64,000 bases of DNA, taken from contig JAJEAD010000011.1 in assembly GCA_022824305.1 (NCBI GenBank), positions 186,001-250,000 on the forward strand, read 5' to 3'. Below the pieces are notes generated by a model. That model worked only from the letters and a program-made list of their open reading frames with translations, was not told where the DNA came from and ran no database searches. This DNA is from Gammaproteobacteria bacterium (lineage in GTDB: Bacteria; Pseudomonadota; Gammaproteobacteria; HK1). This document shows, one piece after another, positions 31,748 to 41,090 of the stretch. A program made the position numbers and the translations under genes. Positions within the stretch are counted from its first letter, which is position 1. Each line of letters begins with the position of its first letter.

Positions 31748-33139
31748 GTGCGCACCCCCGCCGCCGCGTACATCGAGAGCCTGATCCGGCCCGAGGCGAG
31801 CGGGCGGGACGCGCGCGAGCGGCGCGGCCTGGCCCCCATGGAGGCACTGCTCCGGCGTCTCGGCGACCCGCATCGAGGGCTTCGCTGCGTGCACATCGCG
31901 GGCTCCAAGGGCAAGGGCTCCACCGCGCTCCTGATCGAGGCCGCGCTTCAGGGGCTGGGCGTTCGCACCGGGACCTACACCTCACCGCACCTGGAAGAGT
32001 GGACCGAGCGATTCCGGCTCGAGGGCCGGCCGATCTCCGATGCGCTGCTCCAGCGCACCATCGAGCGGGTCCGCCCGCAGGTGGAGCGGCTGTCGCACGA
32101 GTGTCCGGACCTGGCGCCGAGCTTCTTCGACGTGCTGAGCGCTGCCGCCCTGCTGCTCTTTCGCGAATCGCGCGTCGATTGCGCGATCCTCGAGACGGGG
32201 CTGGGGGGCCGCCTCGATTCCACCAACGTGGTGCGGCCCGCGGTGACCTGCATCACGACCATCGAGCGGGAGCATACCGCGCGCCTCGGCAACGAGATTC
32301 CGGGCATCGCCCGGGAGAAGGCGGGCATCATCAAGTCCGGCGTGCCGCTCGTGCTGGGACGCGTTCCGCGCGAGGCGGAGCGCGTGATTCGGGAGCGGGC
32401 CGGAGAAGTGGAGGCCGAGGTGTTCGGACTCGACGCGGAGCTCGGAGCGAAGTTCCTGACCGCGCCACGAGGATGCATTCTCCGCATGCCGGCCGGCGTG
32501 GCGGAGCCCCTGGAAGTCGAGCTTCGCCACCCGGCTCCCTTCCTGGCCCACAACGCCGCGCTCGCGCTCGCCTGCGTCGAGCGCCTGGGGCTCTTCGCGG
32601 CGGCCGGCGCCCGCGATCGGGCCGCCCGCGCCGTCGCCGGCGCGAGCCTTCCCGGCCGCGGCGAGATCCTTGCCCGTTCCCCCTTCGTGGTAGTGGACGG
32701 CGCGCATACCCGGGAGTCGGCGGCGGCGCTCTCGGGACTCCTGGACACCCTCGCCCACGACGCCATGGATCTCGTGGTCTCGCTCGGAGCGGACAAGGAT
32801 GCGGGAGAGGTGCTGCCGGTGCTGCTCGCAAGAGCGAGAAGGGTCTACGCGACCACCGCGGAGCCCACCCGCTCGCACCCCGCGGAAGTCCTGGCCCAAG
32901 CCCTGCGCTCCCTCTCCCCCTTCGTCCCGGTGCGGGCGATGGAGGATCCCGCCTGCGCCCTGCGCGAAGCGCTCCGGCCGCTCTCGCCGGGGGACCTGCT
33001 CTGCGTCACCGGCTCGATGTACCTGGCGGGCGCAGCGCGGCGGATCTTGAGCGAAGCGCTCGCAGGCCGGCCTTGCCGGCCGGGCGGGCGAGCCCCGAAA
33101 ATCTCCGCCTCGCATTCAGACGGGGGATGGGGCGCATGA
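31748..33139 (+). CDS. Folylpolyglutamate synthase/dihydrofolate synthase family (FolC-like)
   Basis: This 463-residue Mur-ligase-family protein has the ATP P-loop HIAGSKGKGSTALLIEAAL, the family segment YTSPHLEEWTERFRLEGRPI, FDVLSAAALLLF, ETGLGGRLDSTN and the linker to the C-terminal domain VVVDGAHTRESAAAL. It adds glutamate to folates, and this retains THF cofactors in the cell. GTG 31748 follows folD after 16 bases, and its stop overlaps the next gene as ATGA. A second, general FolC may exist elsewhere; this copy is embedded in a C1 cluster and could be specialised. Confidence 0.88.
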   Translation: MRTPAAAYIESLIRPEASGRDARERRGLAPMEALLRRLGDPHRGLRCVHIAGSKGKGSTALLIEAALQGLGVRTGTYTSPHLEEWTERFRLEGRPISDALLQRTIERVRPQVERLSHECPDLAPSFFDVLSAAALLLFRESRVDCAILETGLGGRLDSTNVVRPAVTCITTIEREHTARLGNEIPGIAREKAGIIKSGVPLVLGRVPREAERVIRERAGEVEAEVFGLDAELGAKFLTAPRGCILRMPAGVAEPLEVELRHPAPFLAHNAALALACVERLGLFAAAGARDRAARAVAGASLPGRGEILARSPFVVVDGAHTRESAAALSGLLDTLAHDAMDLVVSLGADKDAGEVLPVLLARARRVYATTAEPTRSHPAEVLAQALRSLSPFVPVRAMEDPACALREALRPLSPGDLLCVTGSMYLAGAARRILSEALAGRPCRPGGRAPKISASHSDGGWGA

Positions 33140-33888
33140 ACCGGATCGATCTCGAGGGCCGATTCGCGGTGGTGACGGGAGCGGCACAGGGCATCGGATA
33201 CGCGGTGACCGAACGCATGCTCGGCTCCGGGGCCGCGGTGGCGATGTGGGACCACGACGCCGCGCGGCTCGCGGAAAGCGAGGCCGCGCTTCGCCCCGCC
33301 GGCCGGGTGCTGCCCGTGGGGGTGGACGTCACCGACGCGGACGCGGTGGAGGCGGCGGCGCGGCGCACCCTCGACGCGTTCGGACAGGTCGACATCCTCG
33401 TCAACAACGCGGGCATCGCCGGCCCCTCGATCAAGTCATGGGAGTATCCGCTCGACGAGTGGCTGCGGGTGGTCGACCTCGACCTGAACGGCGTCTTCTA
33501 CTGCTGCCGGGCGCTGCTCCCGCACATGCGGGAACGAAGCTACGGCCGCATCGTCAACGTCGCCTCGATCGCGGGCAAGGAAGGCAATCCCAACGCCGCC
33601 CCCTACAGCGCCGCCAAGGCCGGAGTCATCGCGCTCACGAAGTCGATCGCCAAGGAGACCGCGGACCGCGACATCGCGGTGAACTGCATCACGCCCGCCG
33701 CTGCGCGCACCCGGATCTTCGATCAGATCAGCCAGGAGCACATCGACTACATGCTCTCGAAGATTCCCCGGGGACGATTCCTGCAGGTGCACGAGGTCGC
33801 GGCGATGGTCGCCTGGCTGGTCTCCGAAGAGAACTCCTTCACCACCGGCGGAGTCTTCGACCTGAGCGGCGGCCGCGCGACGTACTGA
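33136..33888 (+). CDS. SDR family oxidoreductase (FabG-like)
   Basis: This 250-residue short-chain dehydrogenase shows NAD(P) site VTGAAQGIGYAV, NNAGIAG, the catalytic SIAGKEGNPNAAPYSAAKAG (Ser, Tyr, Lys) and the C-terminal TTGGVFDLSGGRATY. ATG 33136 overlaps the folC stop; a second in-frame ATG lies three codons upstream. It is the last gene of the folD-folC unit. Substrate is unknown; sugars, 3-ketoacyl or alcohol substrates are all possible in the family. Confidence 0.88.
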   Translation: MNRIDLEGRFAVVTGAAQGIGYAVTERMLGSGAAVAMWDHDAARLAESEAALRPAGRVLPVGVDVTDADAVEAAARRTLDAFGQVDILVNNAGIAGPSIKSWEYPLDEWLRVVDLDLNGVFYCCRALLPHMRERSYGRIVNVASIAGKEGNPNAAPYSAAKAGVIALTKSIAKETADRDIAVNCITPAAARTRIFDQISQEHIDYMLSKIPRGRFLQVHEVAAMVAWLVSEENSFTTGGVFDLSGGRATY

Positions 33889-33930
33889 GCGGCCGGGCTC
33901 TCCCGTCCCCGCGCCGCGCGAAGTTTCGGA

Positions 33931-34542
33931 TCAGACCTCGACCGTGACGCCGAACTCGGCCGCCGCGTCCTCGAGCCAGGACCACAGGTAGCGGGCGAAG
34001 CTGCGCTGGATGTAGAGGTCATAGGCGGGAGCGTCGTCGGTCTGGTGCAGCAGGACGTGGCATCGGGCGAACTTCGACTGGGCCACGCTGCCGGCGCGAA
34101 AGCGCGAGGGGTGCAGATCGAGGTGACACCCCTTCTGGAGCACACTCCGCGCGTGCGCACCCGACAGCTCGACAACCGCGCGGGAATGGCTCACGTCCAC
34201 CACCGCGACATGCAAGGGCGCGAGCGCATCTCGGAGGCGCGAGAGGACTTCCTCGCTCCGCTCGTCCGGAAGGACGGCGAGCCACTCGTCCGGCCCGAGC
34301 CAGAGCAAGGTCCGGTCGCCATTTCGTGCTGACATCCCCGACTCGAGCGGCGGACGGACTCCCAGCACCCCTTCGACCGCTTTCTCGAAGTCCGCGCCGG
34401 GGCCGCCGCGCAGGCAGAGCTGGGCGCGGGGAGCGCACTCGCGCAGGATCACGCCGGCTCCCCGCGCAGGTCCCGCGCCCGCCTTCGCCGCGAGGCCGAG
34501 GGCGGCGAGCGCGGACTGACGCAGGTACTCGCTAGCGGGCAT
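33931..34542 (-). CDS. soxG: Sarcosine oxidase gamma subunit SoxG
   Basis: This 203-residue protein belongs to the SoxG/GcvT-related family: LWLGPDEWLAVLPD, VVDVSHSRAVVELSGAHARSVLQKGCHLDLHPSRF and YDLYIQRSFARYLWSWLEDAAAEFGV. SoxG is the small subunit of heterotetrameric sarcosine oxidase. The ATG at 34542 (MPASEYLRQSAL) was chosen over the open frame to 34650. In the usual operon soxG follows soxA directly; here a toxin-antitoxin pair of about 550 bp lies between them, so soxG may have lost or changed its transcriptional link. Confidence 0.88.
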   Translation of the reverse strand: MPASEYLRQSALAALGLAAKAGAGPARGAGVILRECAPRAQLCLRGGPGADFEKAVEGVLGVRPPLESGMSARNGDRTLLWLGPDEWLAVLPDERSEEVLSRLRDALAPLHVAVVDVSHSRAVVELSGAHARSVLQKGCHLDLHPSRFRAGSVAQSKFARCHVLLHQTDDAPAYDLYIQRSFARYLWSWLEDAAAEFGVTVEV

Positions 34543-34646
34543 GTGACCGGTCTTGCCGTGGGCACGAGAGCACGGAGACACCGGTGACGATACCGGCGGC
34601 GTGGCAGCCCCCACACCCACGACTCCGGATGCCGCGTGGAATACCG

Positions 34647-34910
34647 TCACCCACGTCCGTAGGCCCGGCTGCGGTGAACGACCCTCACTACCACGATGTC
34701 AGTCCCCGTCGATCCCCGGGTGTACAGAATGCGCCAGTCTCCGACTCTGAGCCGCCAGACTCTCGGACTCCGTCCCCTGAGGCGCTTGACGTCGCCCTCC
34801 CACGTACGAAGGTAGTGCTCGATCGCTCCCATGATGCGCTTTCGGGTCGGCCTGTCGAGTCTCTTCAGGTCGTGAAGCGCACGCCGAGTAAACGAAACGG
34901 CTTCGCTCAG
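34647..34910 (-). CDS. RelE/ParE-family toxin, probable CTG start
   Basis: The conserved part reads VSFTRRALHDLKRLDRPTRKRI, GAIEHYL, VWRLRVGDWRILYT and VVVRVVHRSRAYGRG, a complete RelE-type fold of 87 residues. The first ATG (34832) would remove the N-terminal strand and helix. In frame upstream there is no ATG, GTG or TTG, but a CTG at 34910 overlaps the antitoxin stop as CTGA, mirroring the ATGA/GTGA junctions common in this genome. A CTG start with translational coupling is therefore likely; decay of the start codon is the alternative. Confidence 0.7.
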   Translation of the reverse strand: MSEAVSFTRRALHDLKRLDRPTRKRIMGAIEHYLRTWEGDVKRLRGRSPRVWRLRVGDWRILYTRGSTGTDIVVVRVVHRSRAYGRG

Positions 34911-35197
34911 AGATCGAGCTCCCGCTTTACCTCGTCCAGACCAAGCACCCGCCCGGCGACGACGTCCGCCAATCCCTCCTCCAGAAGACGTTCGCCCTCC
35001 GGGGCGAGTTCATCGCTCTCCTCCGGCGCATCCGCCAGGTGCCGGGCAAAAGCATCGCCCCGCTTCGAGAGAAACTCCAGGTACCGGGCCGCAGCGTGTA
35101 TCTCGGCTTCCGGCAATCGATCCACGAGGCGCATGAGCCCATCCCGATCGTATTCTTCCGTTCCGGACACTGTGCCAATCCTCACCGTCGCGCTCAC
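34907..35197 (-). CDS. Antitoxin of RelBE/ParDE-like pair
   Basis: This is an acidic, helical protein of up to 96 residues. The C-terminal tail RLLEEGLADVVAGRVLGLDEVKRELDL is typical of toxin-wrapping antitoxins encoded before RelE-type toxins. The start is uncertain: GTG 35197 gives the full frame, and further in-frame starts lie downstream, including the ATG of MRLVDRLPEAE. It precedes and overlaps the toxin gene. The pair sits inside the sox operon, after soxA. Confidence 0.65.
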   Translation of the reverse strand: MSATVRIGTVSGTEEYDRDGLMRLVDRLPEAEIHAAARYLEFLSKRGDAFARHLADAPEESDELAPEGERLLEEGLADVVAGRVLGLDEVKRELDL

Positions 35198-35315
35198 AAG
35201 CGTACCACGACAGTCCGGTCGTCAAGCGCCGATGCTCCCGGCTCTTCGAACCGCTACGACTTCAGGAGATGAGGCGAGAGACGCCCGAATTCCATTCGCT
35301 CGGCCCTTCCTCTCC

Positions 35316-38300
35316 TCAGGCACGCAGGCGCTCCCCCTGCTCGTCGTAGAAGACGGGCGCGGTGACGGTCGCGGCCACCCTTCGCTTCGGCAGCGGCAAG
35401 ACCACCCGCTCCCCGTGGCGCTCGCGACCGCCGCGCAGGAGCGCGAGCGCGATGGAACGGCCGAGGTTGGCGCTGAAGTAGCTCGAGGTGACGTGCCCGA
35501 TCATCTTCATCGGCGGCCGGGGCAGGACCCGGTCCACGATCTGCGCGCCCTCCGGCAGCACAGTCTGCGGATCCTCGGTGAGCAGCCCGACGAGCTGCTT
35601 GCGGTCGGCGCGGCGGCAGTCCGGCCGCGCGAGCGAGCGCTTCCCGATGAAGTCCTTGTGCCGGCTCACCATCCTCCCCAGGCCGAGATCGTCGGGGGTG
35701 ACGGTGCCGTCGGTGTCCTGACCGGCGATGATGAACCCCTTCTCCGCGCGCAGGACGTGCATCGCCTCGGTTCCGAAGGGCGTGATGCCGTAGCGCGCGC
35801 CCGCCCGCATGAGGGTGGTCCACAGGTACAGGCCGTAGTCGGAAGGCACGTTGATCTCGAAGGAGCTTTCACCGGTGAAGGAAACCCGCACGATGCGGGC
35901 GGGTATTCCCGCCACTCGTCCTTCGCCCCAGCTCATGAAGGGCAGCGCCTCCGGGCCGAGGTCGATGCCGGTGGCGAGCTCCTCGAGCAGGGCCCGGGCG
36001 AAGGGGCCCGAGATCGAGGCCACCGCATACTGCTCGGTGACCGAGTTGAAGTAGACCTCGAGCTCCGGCCACTCGGTCTGGGACCACTCCTCCAGCCAGG
36101 CGAGCACCCTCGCCGCGCCGCCGGTGGTGGTGGACATCAGGAAGTGCCGGTCCGCGAGGCGCGCGGTCACCCCATCGTCGAAAACCATGCCGTCCTCGCC
36201 GCACATCAGCCCATAGCGGCAGCGGCCCGGAGCGAGCTTCCTGAACCCGTTGGTGTAGATGCGATCGAGGAACTCCGCCGCATCGGCGCCCTGGATGTCG
36301 ATCTTGCCGAGCGTGGTCGCGTCCAGGATTCCGATCGCGTTGCGGGCGGCGAGGCATTCCCGATCCACCGCGTCCTGCATCGACTCCCCCGCCGCGGGGT
36401 AGTACCAGGGCCGTTTCCACTGGCCCACGTCTTCGAAGGCCGCCCCGTGCGCCAGGTGCCAGTCGTGCATCGGGGTGGTCCGCACCGGGTCGGCGAGCTC
36501 GCCGATATCGCGTCCCGCCAGCGCCCCGAAGGTGAGCGGAGTGTAGGGGGGGCGGAACGTGGTGACCCCGACCTGCGAGGGGTCCACGCCGAGCGTCTGC
36601 GAGATGATCGCGATCGCGTTGGTGTTGCTCGTCTTTCCCTGGTCGGTGCCCATCCCGGTGGTGGTATAGCGCTTCACGTGCTCGACGGAGCGGTAGCCTT
36701 CGCGCGCGGCGAGCGCGATGTCCGCCGCACTGACGTCGTTCTGGAAATCGACGAAGTGCTTGTTGAGCGGAGCGCCAGCGCGAGACGGCGGACTGATCCA
36801 CCATGCCTCCGCCGGCTGCTCGCGTTCCCCCTCCACCTTCGGAGAGCGCAGGCCGCCGCGCTTTCGGAACCCCGCCGCGGCCGCGGCCGCCTTGCCCGCC
36901 TCGCGTCCCTCGGACAGACAGTAGGCAAGGGGAAAGGTGCCGTTCGCGGCCCCCGCCGATCGCTCGGCCTGGACCGACTCGCCGGGAACGAAGCAACCGC
37001 GTTCCGGCGAGTAGACGATTCGGCCCCGGGACTGGGAAAACAGGTGCACGGCGGGATTGAGGCCGCCGGACATGGCGACGAGGTCGCAGGACAGCCGGCG
37101 CGGCGTCCCCGTGTAGCCGGTCCGGGCCGCGTCGAGGGAGGCGAGCGTCACCTCGCGCACCCGTGCGTGGCCGTGGGCGGCGACGAGCGCATGACCCGCG
37201 AAGATCTCGATCGAGCGCTGCCTCGCCGCGGCCGCCATCGCCTCCGGGGGCCGGCTCCGCACGTCCACGATATGGACCTGCATCCCGCAGTCGGAGAGAT
37301 CGATGGCCGCCGGGTAGGCGCTGTCGTTGTTCGTGACCACCACCGCCGATTCCCCGGGACGCACCGCGTAGCGGTTCACGTACTGGCGCGCCGCTCCCGC
37401 GAGCATGATTCCGGGCCGGTCGTTGTTGCGGAACACCAGGGGCCGCTCGTGCGCGCCGGTCGCGAGCACCACCTGGCGCGCCCGAATCTTCCACAGGCGC
37501 TGGCGCGGACGCGCCCCGCCCGTTCCGGGCGGCAGGTGATCGCCGACCCGTTCCAGCGCGACCAGGTAGTTGTGGTCGTAGTAGCCGGTGACGGTGGTTC
37601 GGGGAAGCACCCTCACCTCCGGCATAGACCGCAGATCCTCGAGCGCGGAAGCGATCCATTCGACGGCGGGAGCGTCGTCGATGGCGGTCTTCGAGCCGAG
37701 CAGCCAGCCTCCCGGTTCCGACTGCTCGTCGGCGAGCATCACCCGGGCTCCCGTTCGCCCCGCGGACAGCGCCGCCGCGAGTCCCGCGGCGCCGGCGCCG
37801 ACGACGAGCACGTCGCAGTGCACGTGCATCTTCTCGTAGCGGTCCGGGTCGGGTTCGGTCGGGCTGCGGCCGAGCCCCGCCGCCCTTCGAATGAGCGGCT
37901 CGTAGTGCCGCAGCCAGAACGACGGCGGCCACATGAAGGTCTTGTAGTAGAAGCCGGCGGGAAAGAGGGGTGAGAGCAGGCTGCTCACCGCCCCCGCATC
38001 GAACCTGAGGCTGGGCCAGCGGTTCTGGCTGGTCGCGCTCAGTCCCGCGTAGAGCTCGACCTGGGTCGCGCGCTGGTTGGGCAGCGTGTACGCCCCCCGG
38101 CCGACCTGCAGCAGCGCATTGGGCTCCTCGGCGCCGGCGCTCAGGATGCCGCGTGGGCGGTGGTACTTGAAGCTCCGCCCCACCAGGTGCACCCCGTGGG
38201 CGAGCAGCGCGGAAGCCACGGTGTCGCCCGCAAACCCGGTGTAGCGCTCTCCGTCGAAGTCGAAACGCACGGCGCGCTCCCGGTCGATGCGGCCACCGGC

Positions 38301-38327
38301 AAAGAGACGGAAGCGCTGCTCGTTCAT
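35316..38327 (-). CDS. soxA: Sarcosine oxidase alpha subunit SoxA
   Basis: This 1003-residue subunit, full length for the family, has an N-terminal 2Fe-2S-fold-like region (YTGFAGDTVASALLAHGVHLVGRSFKYHRPRGI), a NAD(H)/FAD-type domain starting VLVVGAGAAGLAAAL (residues 173-187) and VVLATGAHERP, and a C-terminal GcvT-like tetrahydrofolate-binding domain from about residue 610 (WKRPWYYP, FTGESSFEINVPSDYG). The complex demethylates sarcosine to glycine, with the formaldehyde unit captured as methylene-THF. The ATG at 38327 overlaps the soxD stop (ATGA). The frame is open much further upstream across soxD and soxB, but that is a shadow. Confidence 0.95.
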   Translation of the reverse strand: MNEQRFRLFAGGRIDRERAVRFDFDGERYTGFAGDTVASALLAHGVHLVGRSFKYHRPRGILSAGAEEPNALLQVGRGAYTLPNQRATQVELYAGLSATSQNRWPSLRFDAGAVSSLLSPLFPAGFYYKTFMWPPSFWLRHYEPLIRRAAGLGRSPTEPDPDRYEKMHVHCDVLVVGAGAAGLAAALSAGRTGARVMLADEQSEPGGWLLGSKTAIDDAPAVEWIASALEDLRSMPEVRVLPRTTVTGYYDHNYLVALERVGDHLPPGTGGARPRQRLWKIRARQVVLATGAHERPLVFRNNDRPGIMLAGAARQYVNRYAVRPGESAVVVTNNDSAYPAAIDLSDCGMQVHIVDVRSRPPEAMAAAARQRSIEIFAGHALVAAHGHARVREVTLASLDAARTGYTGTPRRLSCDLVAMSGGLNPAVHLFSQSRGRIVYSPERGCFVPGESVQAERSAGAANGTFPLAYCLSEGREAGKAAAAAAGFRKRGGLRSPKVEGEREQPAEAWWISPPSRAGAPLNKHFVDFQNDVSAADIALAAREGYRSVEHVKRYTTTGMGTDQGKTSNTNAIAIISQTLGVDPSQVGVTTFRPPYTPLTFGALAGRDIGELADPVRTTPMHDWHLAHGAAFEDVGQWKRPWYYPAAGESMQDAVDRECLAARNAIGILDATTLGKIDIQGADAAEFLDRIYTNGFRKLAPGRCRYGLMCGEDGMVFDDGVTARLADRHFLMSTTTGGAARVLAWLEEWSQTEWPELEVYFNSVTEQYAVASISGPFARALLEELATGIDLGPEALPFMSWGEGRVAGIPARIVRVSFTGESSFEINVPSDYGLYLWTTLMRAGARYGITPFGTEAMHVLRAEKGFIIAGQDTDGTVTPDDLGLGRMVSRHKDFIGKRSLARPDCRRADRKQLVGLLTEDPQTVLPEGAQIVDRVLPRPPMKMIGHVTSSYFSANLGRSIALALLRGGRERHGERVVLPLPKRRVAATVTAPVFYDEQGERLRA

Positions 38328-38614
38328 CCGCCGCCCCGGGATTGGACGGGCGGCGCTTCGCCCATGCCGTACACGGCCTCGATCCGGTGGGTCACGGTGT
38401 CGCGGGCCACGTTGAACCAGCGCCCGCAGCCGTGGGTGTGCACCCAGCGTTCGAGGTTCAGTCCCTTGCGGTTGGTGCGCATGAAGAGATAGTCGGCCCA
38501 CTGCGCATCGCTCTCCGCCTCCGGCGCCGCCGGACGCACGATGTGCGCCTCGCCGCCGTAGCTGAACTCGTCCTCGTTCCGGGGCCCGCACCACGGGCAG
38601 TGGATCAGGAGCAT
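38324..38614 (-). CDS. soxD: Sarcosine oxidase delta subunit SoxD
   Basis: This 96-residue subunit has the zinc-binding pattern CPWCGPRNEDEF near the N-terminus and HTHGCGRWFNVARDT near the C-terminus, both diagnostic for SoxD. It lies between soxB and soxA, and its stop overlaps the soxA ATG. Confidence 0.93.
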   Translation of the reverse strand: MLLIHCPWCGPRNEDEFSYGGEAHIVRPAAPEAESDAQWADYLFMRTNRKGLNLERWVHTHGCGRWFNVARDTVTHRIEAVYGMGEAPPVQSRGGG

Positions 38615-38665
38615 CCCATCCTCTCCGTGAACGACCTCGGCGCGTGTCGAGCGAGTGCCACGGCT

Positions 38666-39913
38666 TCAGTGGGCAACCGCCGCCGCGCCGTGCTCGTCGA
38701 TGAGCGCCCCGCTGGTGAATCGCTCGAGGGTGAAGGCGGCGTTCAGGGGATGCGGGGTGTCGTGGGCGATCGTGTGGGCGAAGACCCAGCCCGAACCCGG
38801 CGTCGCCTTGAAGCCACCCGTGCCCCAGCCGCAGTTGAAGTACAGATTCCGCACGGGAGTCTTGCCGATGATCGGACTGGCGTCGGGGCACACGTCCACG
38901 ATGCCGCCCCACTGACGCAGCATGCGCAGGCGCGAGAAGATGGGGAAGAGCTCGATCAGCGCCCCCATCTGCTCCTCGATGACCGGCAGGCTGCCGCGCT
39001 GCGCATAGGAGTGGTAGGCGTCGATCCCCGCGCCGATCACCAGCTCTCCCTTGTCGGACTGGCTGACGTAGACGTGGACCGCGTTCGACATGACCACGCA
39101 GTGGTGGATCGGCTTGATCGGTTCCGACACCAGCGCCTGGAGGGGATGGCTTTCCACCGGCAGGCGGAAGCCCGCCATCTCTGCGAGCACGCTCGCGTGG
39201 CCCGCGACCACCACCCCCACCTTCTTCGTCCTGATGTAGCCCCGGGTGGTCTCCACTCCCTCCACCGCACCGCCGCTGTGGCGGATGCCGGTGACCTCGC
39301 AGTTCTGGATGATGTCCACCCCGCGCGCGTCCGCTCCCCTCGCCAGCCCCCAGGCCACCGCATCGTGCCGCGCGGTCCCGCCCCGGCGCTGCAGCGAGGC
39401 CCCGAGCACCGGATACCGGGAGCTCGGCGACGTGTTGAGGATGGGCACCATCGCCTTGATCTCGGCGGGATTCAGTATCTCGGAGTCGATCCCGTTCAGG
39501 CGAATGGCATTGACGCGGCGAGACAGCTCCCGGAGGTCCCCGAGGTTGTGGGCGAGGTTCAGCACTCCGCGCTGGCTCAGCATGATGTTGTAGTTGAGGT
39601 CCCGGCTCAGGCCCTCGTAGAGGCGCAGGGCGTGCTCGTAGAGGTGGGCGCTCTCGTCCCACAGGTAGTTGGACCGGATGATGGTGGTGTTGCGGCCGGT
39701 GTTTCCGCCCCCGAGCCAGCCCTTCTCCAGCACCGCGACGTTGGTGATGCGGTGGTTCCTGGCGAGGTAGTAGGCGGTGGCGAGCCCGTGTCCGCCGCCG
39801 CCCACTATCACGACGTCGTAGGCGGACCTGGGATCCGGACTGCGCCACGCCGCCGGCCAGTTCTCGTGGTAGGAGAAGGCGTTGCGCAGCAGACTGAATA
39901 TCGAGTACTTCAT
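38666..39913 (-). CDS. soxB: Sarcosine oxidase beta subunit SoxB
   Basis: This 415-residue flavoprotein is the first gene of the sox operon. Motifs are the FAD fold [18 protein letters not shown], the conserved [23 protein letters not shown], and the C-terminal FAD contact [17 protein letters not shown]. It begins [19 protein letters not shown], the family N-terminus. SoxB carries the sarcosine-oxidising FAD and covalent FMN site. The gap to soxD is about 50 bases. Upstream lies a 204-bp divergent region shared with the second MTHFR-like gene. Confidence 0.95.
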   Translation of the reverse strand: MKYSIFSLLRNAFSYHENWPAAWRSPDPRSAYDVVIVGGGGHGLATAYYLARNHRITNVAVLEKGWLGGGNTGRNTTIIRSNYLWDESAHLYEHALRLYEGLSRDLNYNIMLSQRGVLNLAHNLGDLRELSRRVNAIRLNGIDSEILNPAEIKAMVPILNTSPSSRYPVLGASLQRRGGTARHDAVAWGLARGADARGVDIIQNCEVTGIRHSGGAVEGVETTRGYIRTKKVGVVVAGHASVLAEMAGFRLPVESHPLQALVSEPIKPIHHCVVMSNAVHVYVSQSDKGELVIGAGIDAYHSYAQRGSLPVIEEQMGALIELFPIFSRLRMLRQWGGIVDVCPDASPIIGKTPVRNLYFNCGWGTGGFKATPGSGWVFAHTIAHDTPHPLNAAFTLERFTSGALIDEHGAAAVAH

Positions 39914-40117
39914 CGTCGCTCGCGACGGCGGCGGGACCGCGGCAGGACCGCGGCGGAACCTTGAATTATGCGGGAAGCCTTCGCCGCCGTGCCATCGAGG
40001 CGGGTCCGTGCCGTTGTCGTCCCCCGGGCGCAGCGTCCTCCGCCGCCTTGTGAGGTCCGGGGATGTGCCTTAACCTCCGCCCGCCCCGGCCCCCCGGTCG
40101 TCGCGCTCGGGAGAACC

Positions 40118-40987
40118 ATGAGCAAGCTCGCCGCCGCCCTGGAGAGGGATCGATTCGTCGTCACGTCCGAGCTCACCCCTCCCAAGGGAACCGAGCTCGC
40201 GGCCCTGCTCGCAAAGGCGGAGGCGTTGCGCGACGTGGTCACCGCGTTCAACCTCACCGACTCGCACGCGGCGCGGATGGCGATGGCCCCGATGGCGGCG
40301 GCACGCCGTCTGCTCGAGAACGGGCTCGAGCCCATCGTCCAGATGACCAGCCGGGACCGCAACCGCCTCGCGCTGCAGGCCGACATGCTGGGCGCCCACG
40401 CACTGGGAGTTCGCAACCTGGTCTTCATGGGCGGCGATCCTCCCGCGAACGGCGACCATGCCGAGGCCAAGGCGGTGTTCGACCTGCCCTCCTCCGCCCT
40501 CCTCCGGGCCGCCTCCGCGCTGGGCCGAGGGGAGGACATGATGGGAAATGCGCTCAGCGGCGCCGCGCACTTCCTGCTCGGCGCGGTGGTGAACCCGGGC
40601 GCGGCGGACATCGAGGGAGAGATTCGCCGCCTGGAGGAGAAGCTGGAGGCGGGCGCACGCTTCTTTCAGACCCAGGCCGTGTATGACATCGGAGCCTACG
40701 AGCGCTTCATCGAAGCGACCCGCCACATGGATCTCTGCCTCCTCACCGGCATCATTCCCCTGAAGTCTCCGAAAATGGCGCAGTACATGAACACCAGGGT
40801 GCCGGGCATCTCCATTCCCGACGCCTTGATCAGGGAGATCGGCGATGCTCCCGACCGCCGGGCGGCGAGTGTGGAGATTGCGGCGCGGATAGTCAGAGAG
40901 GTGCGCCCCATGGCGCGCGGCGTGCACATCATGGCCATCGGTTGGGAAGAGCTGATTCCCGAGATCGTGGCGCGCGCGGACCTTTGA
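40118..40987 (+). CDS. Methylenetetrahydrofolate reductase-like protein, second copy
   Basis: This 289-residue MetF-family TIM barrel shows VVTSELTPPKGTE, FNLTDSHAARMAMAPMAA, PIVQMTSRDRNRLALQADMLGA, NLVFMGGDPPANGDHAEAKAVFDL and EAGARFFQTQAVYDI. It differs clearly from the copy at 27236-28246 and has no MetV-like partner. It is divergently transcribed from soxB. The ATG at 40118 was chosen because the family motif begins at residue 13; the frame upstream is open but unsupported. A catabolic role in handling C1 units from sarcosine is plausible. Confidence 0.85.
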   Translation: MSKLAAALERDRFVVTSELTPPKGTELAALLAKAEALRDVVTAFNLTDSHAARMAMAPMAAARRLLENGLEPIVQMTSRDRNRLALQADMLGAHALGVRNLVFMGGDPPANGDHAEAKAVFDLPSSALLRAASALGRGEDMMGNALSGAAHFLLGAVVNPGAADIEGEIRRLEEKLEAGARFFQTQAVYDIGAYERFIEATRHMDLCLLTGIIPLKSPKMAQYMNTRVPGISIPDALIREIGDAPDRRAASVEIAARIVREVRPMARGVHIMAIGWEELIPEIVARADL

Positions 40988-41090
40988 GGCGCAGCGCCCG
41001 GACCCTCGACGGGCGCCGGCCCGGCAGCGTCTTCGCCCCGGAGTCCGGCAGGAGCGAACGCAGGTCTCCGCCCGGCGGCGGGTACGGGTC

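Noticed and set aside
38328-39848. Upstream extension of soxA to a 1510-residue protein
   Set aside because: SoxA of normal length starts at 38327 with the family N-terminus and an ATGA overlap with soxD. The extension runs out of frame through soxD and soxB.
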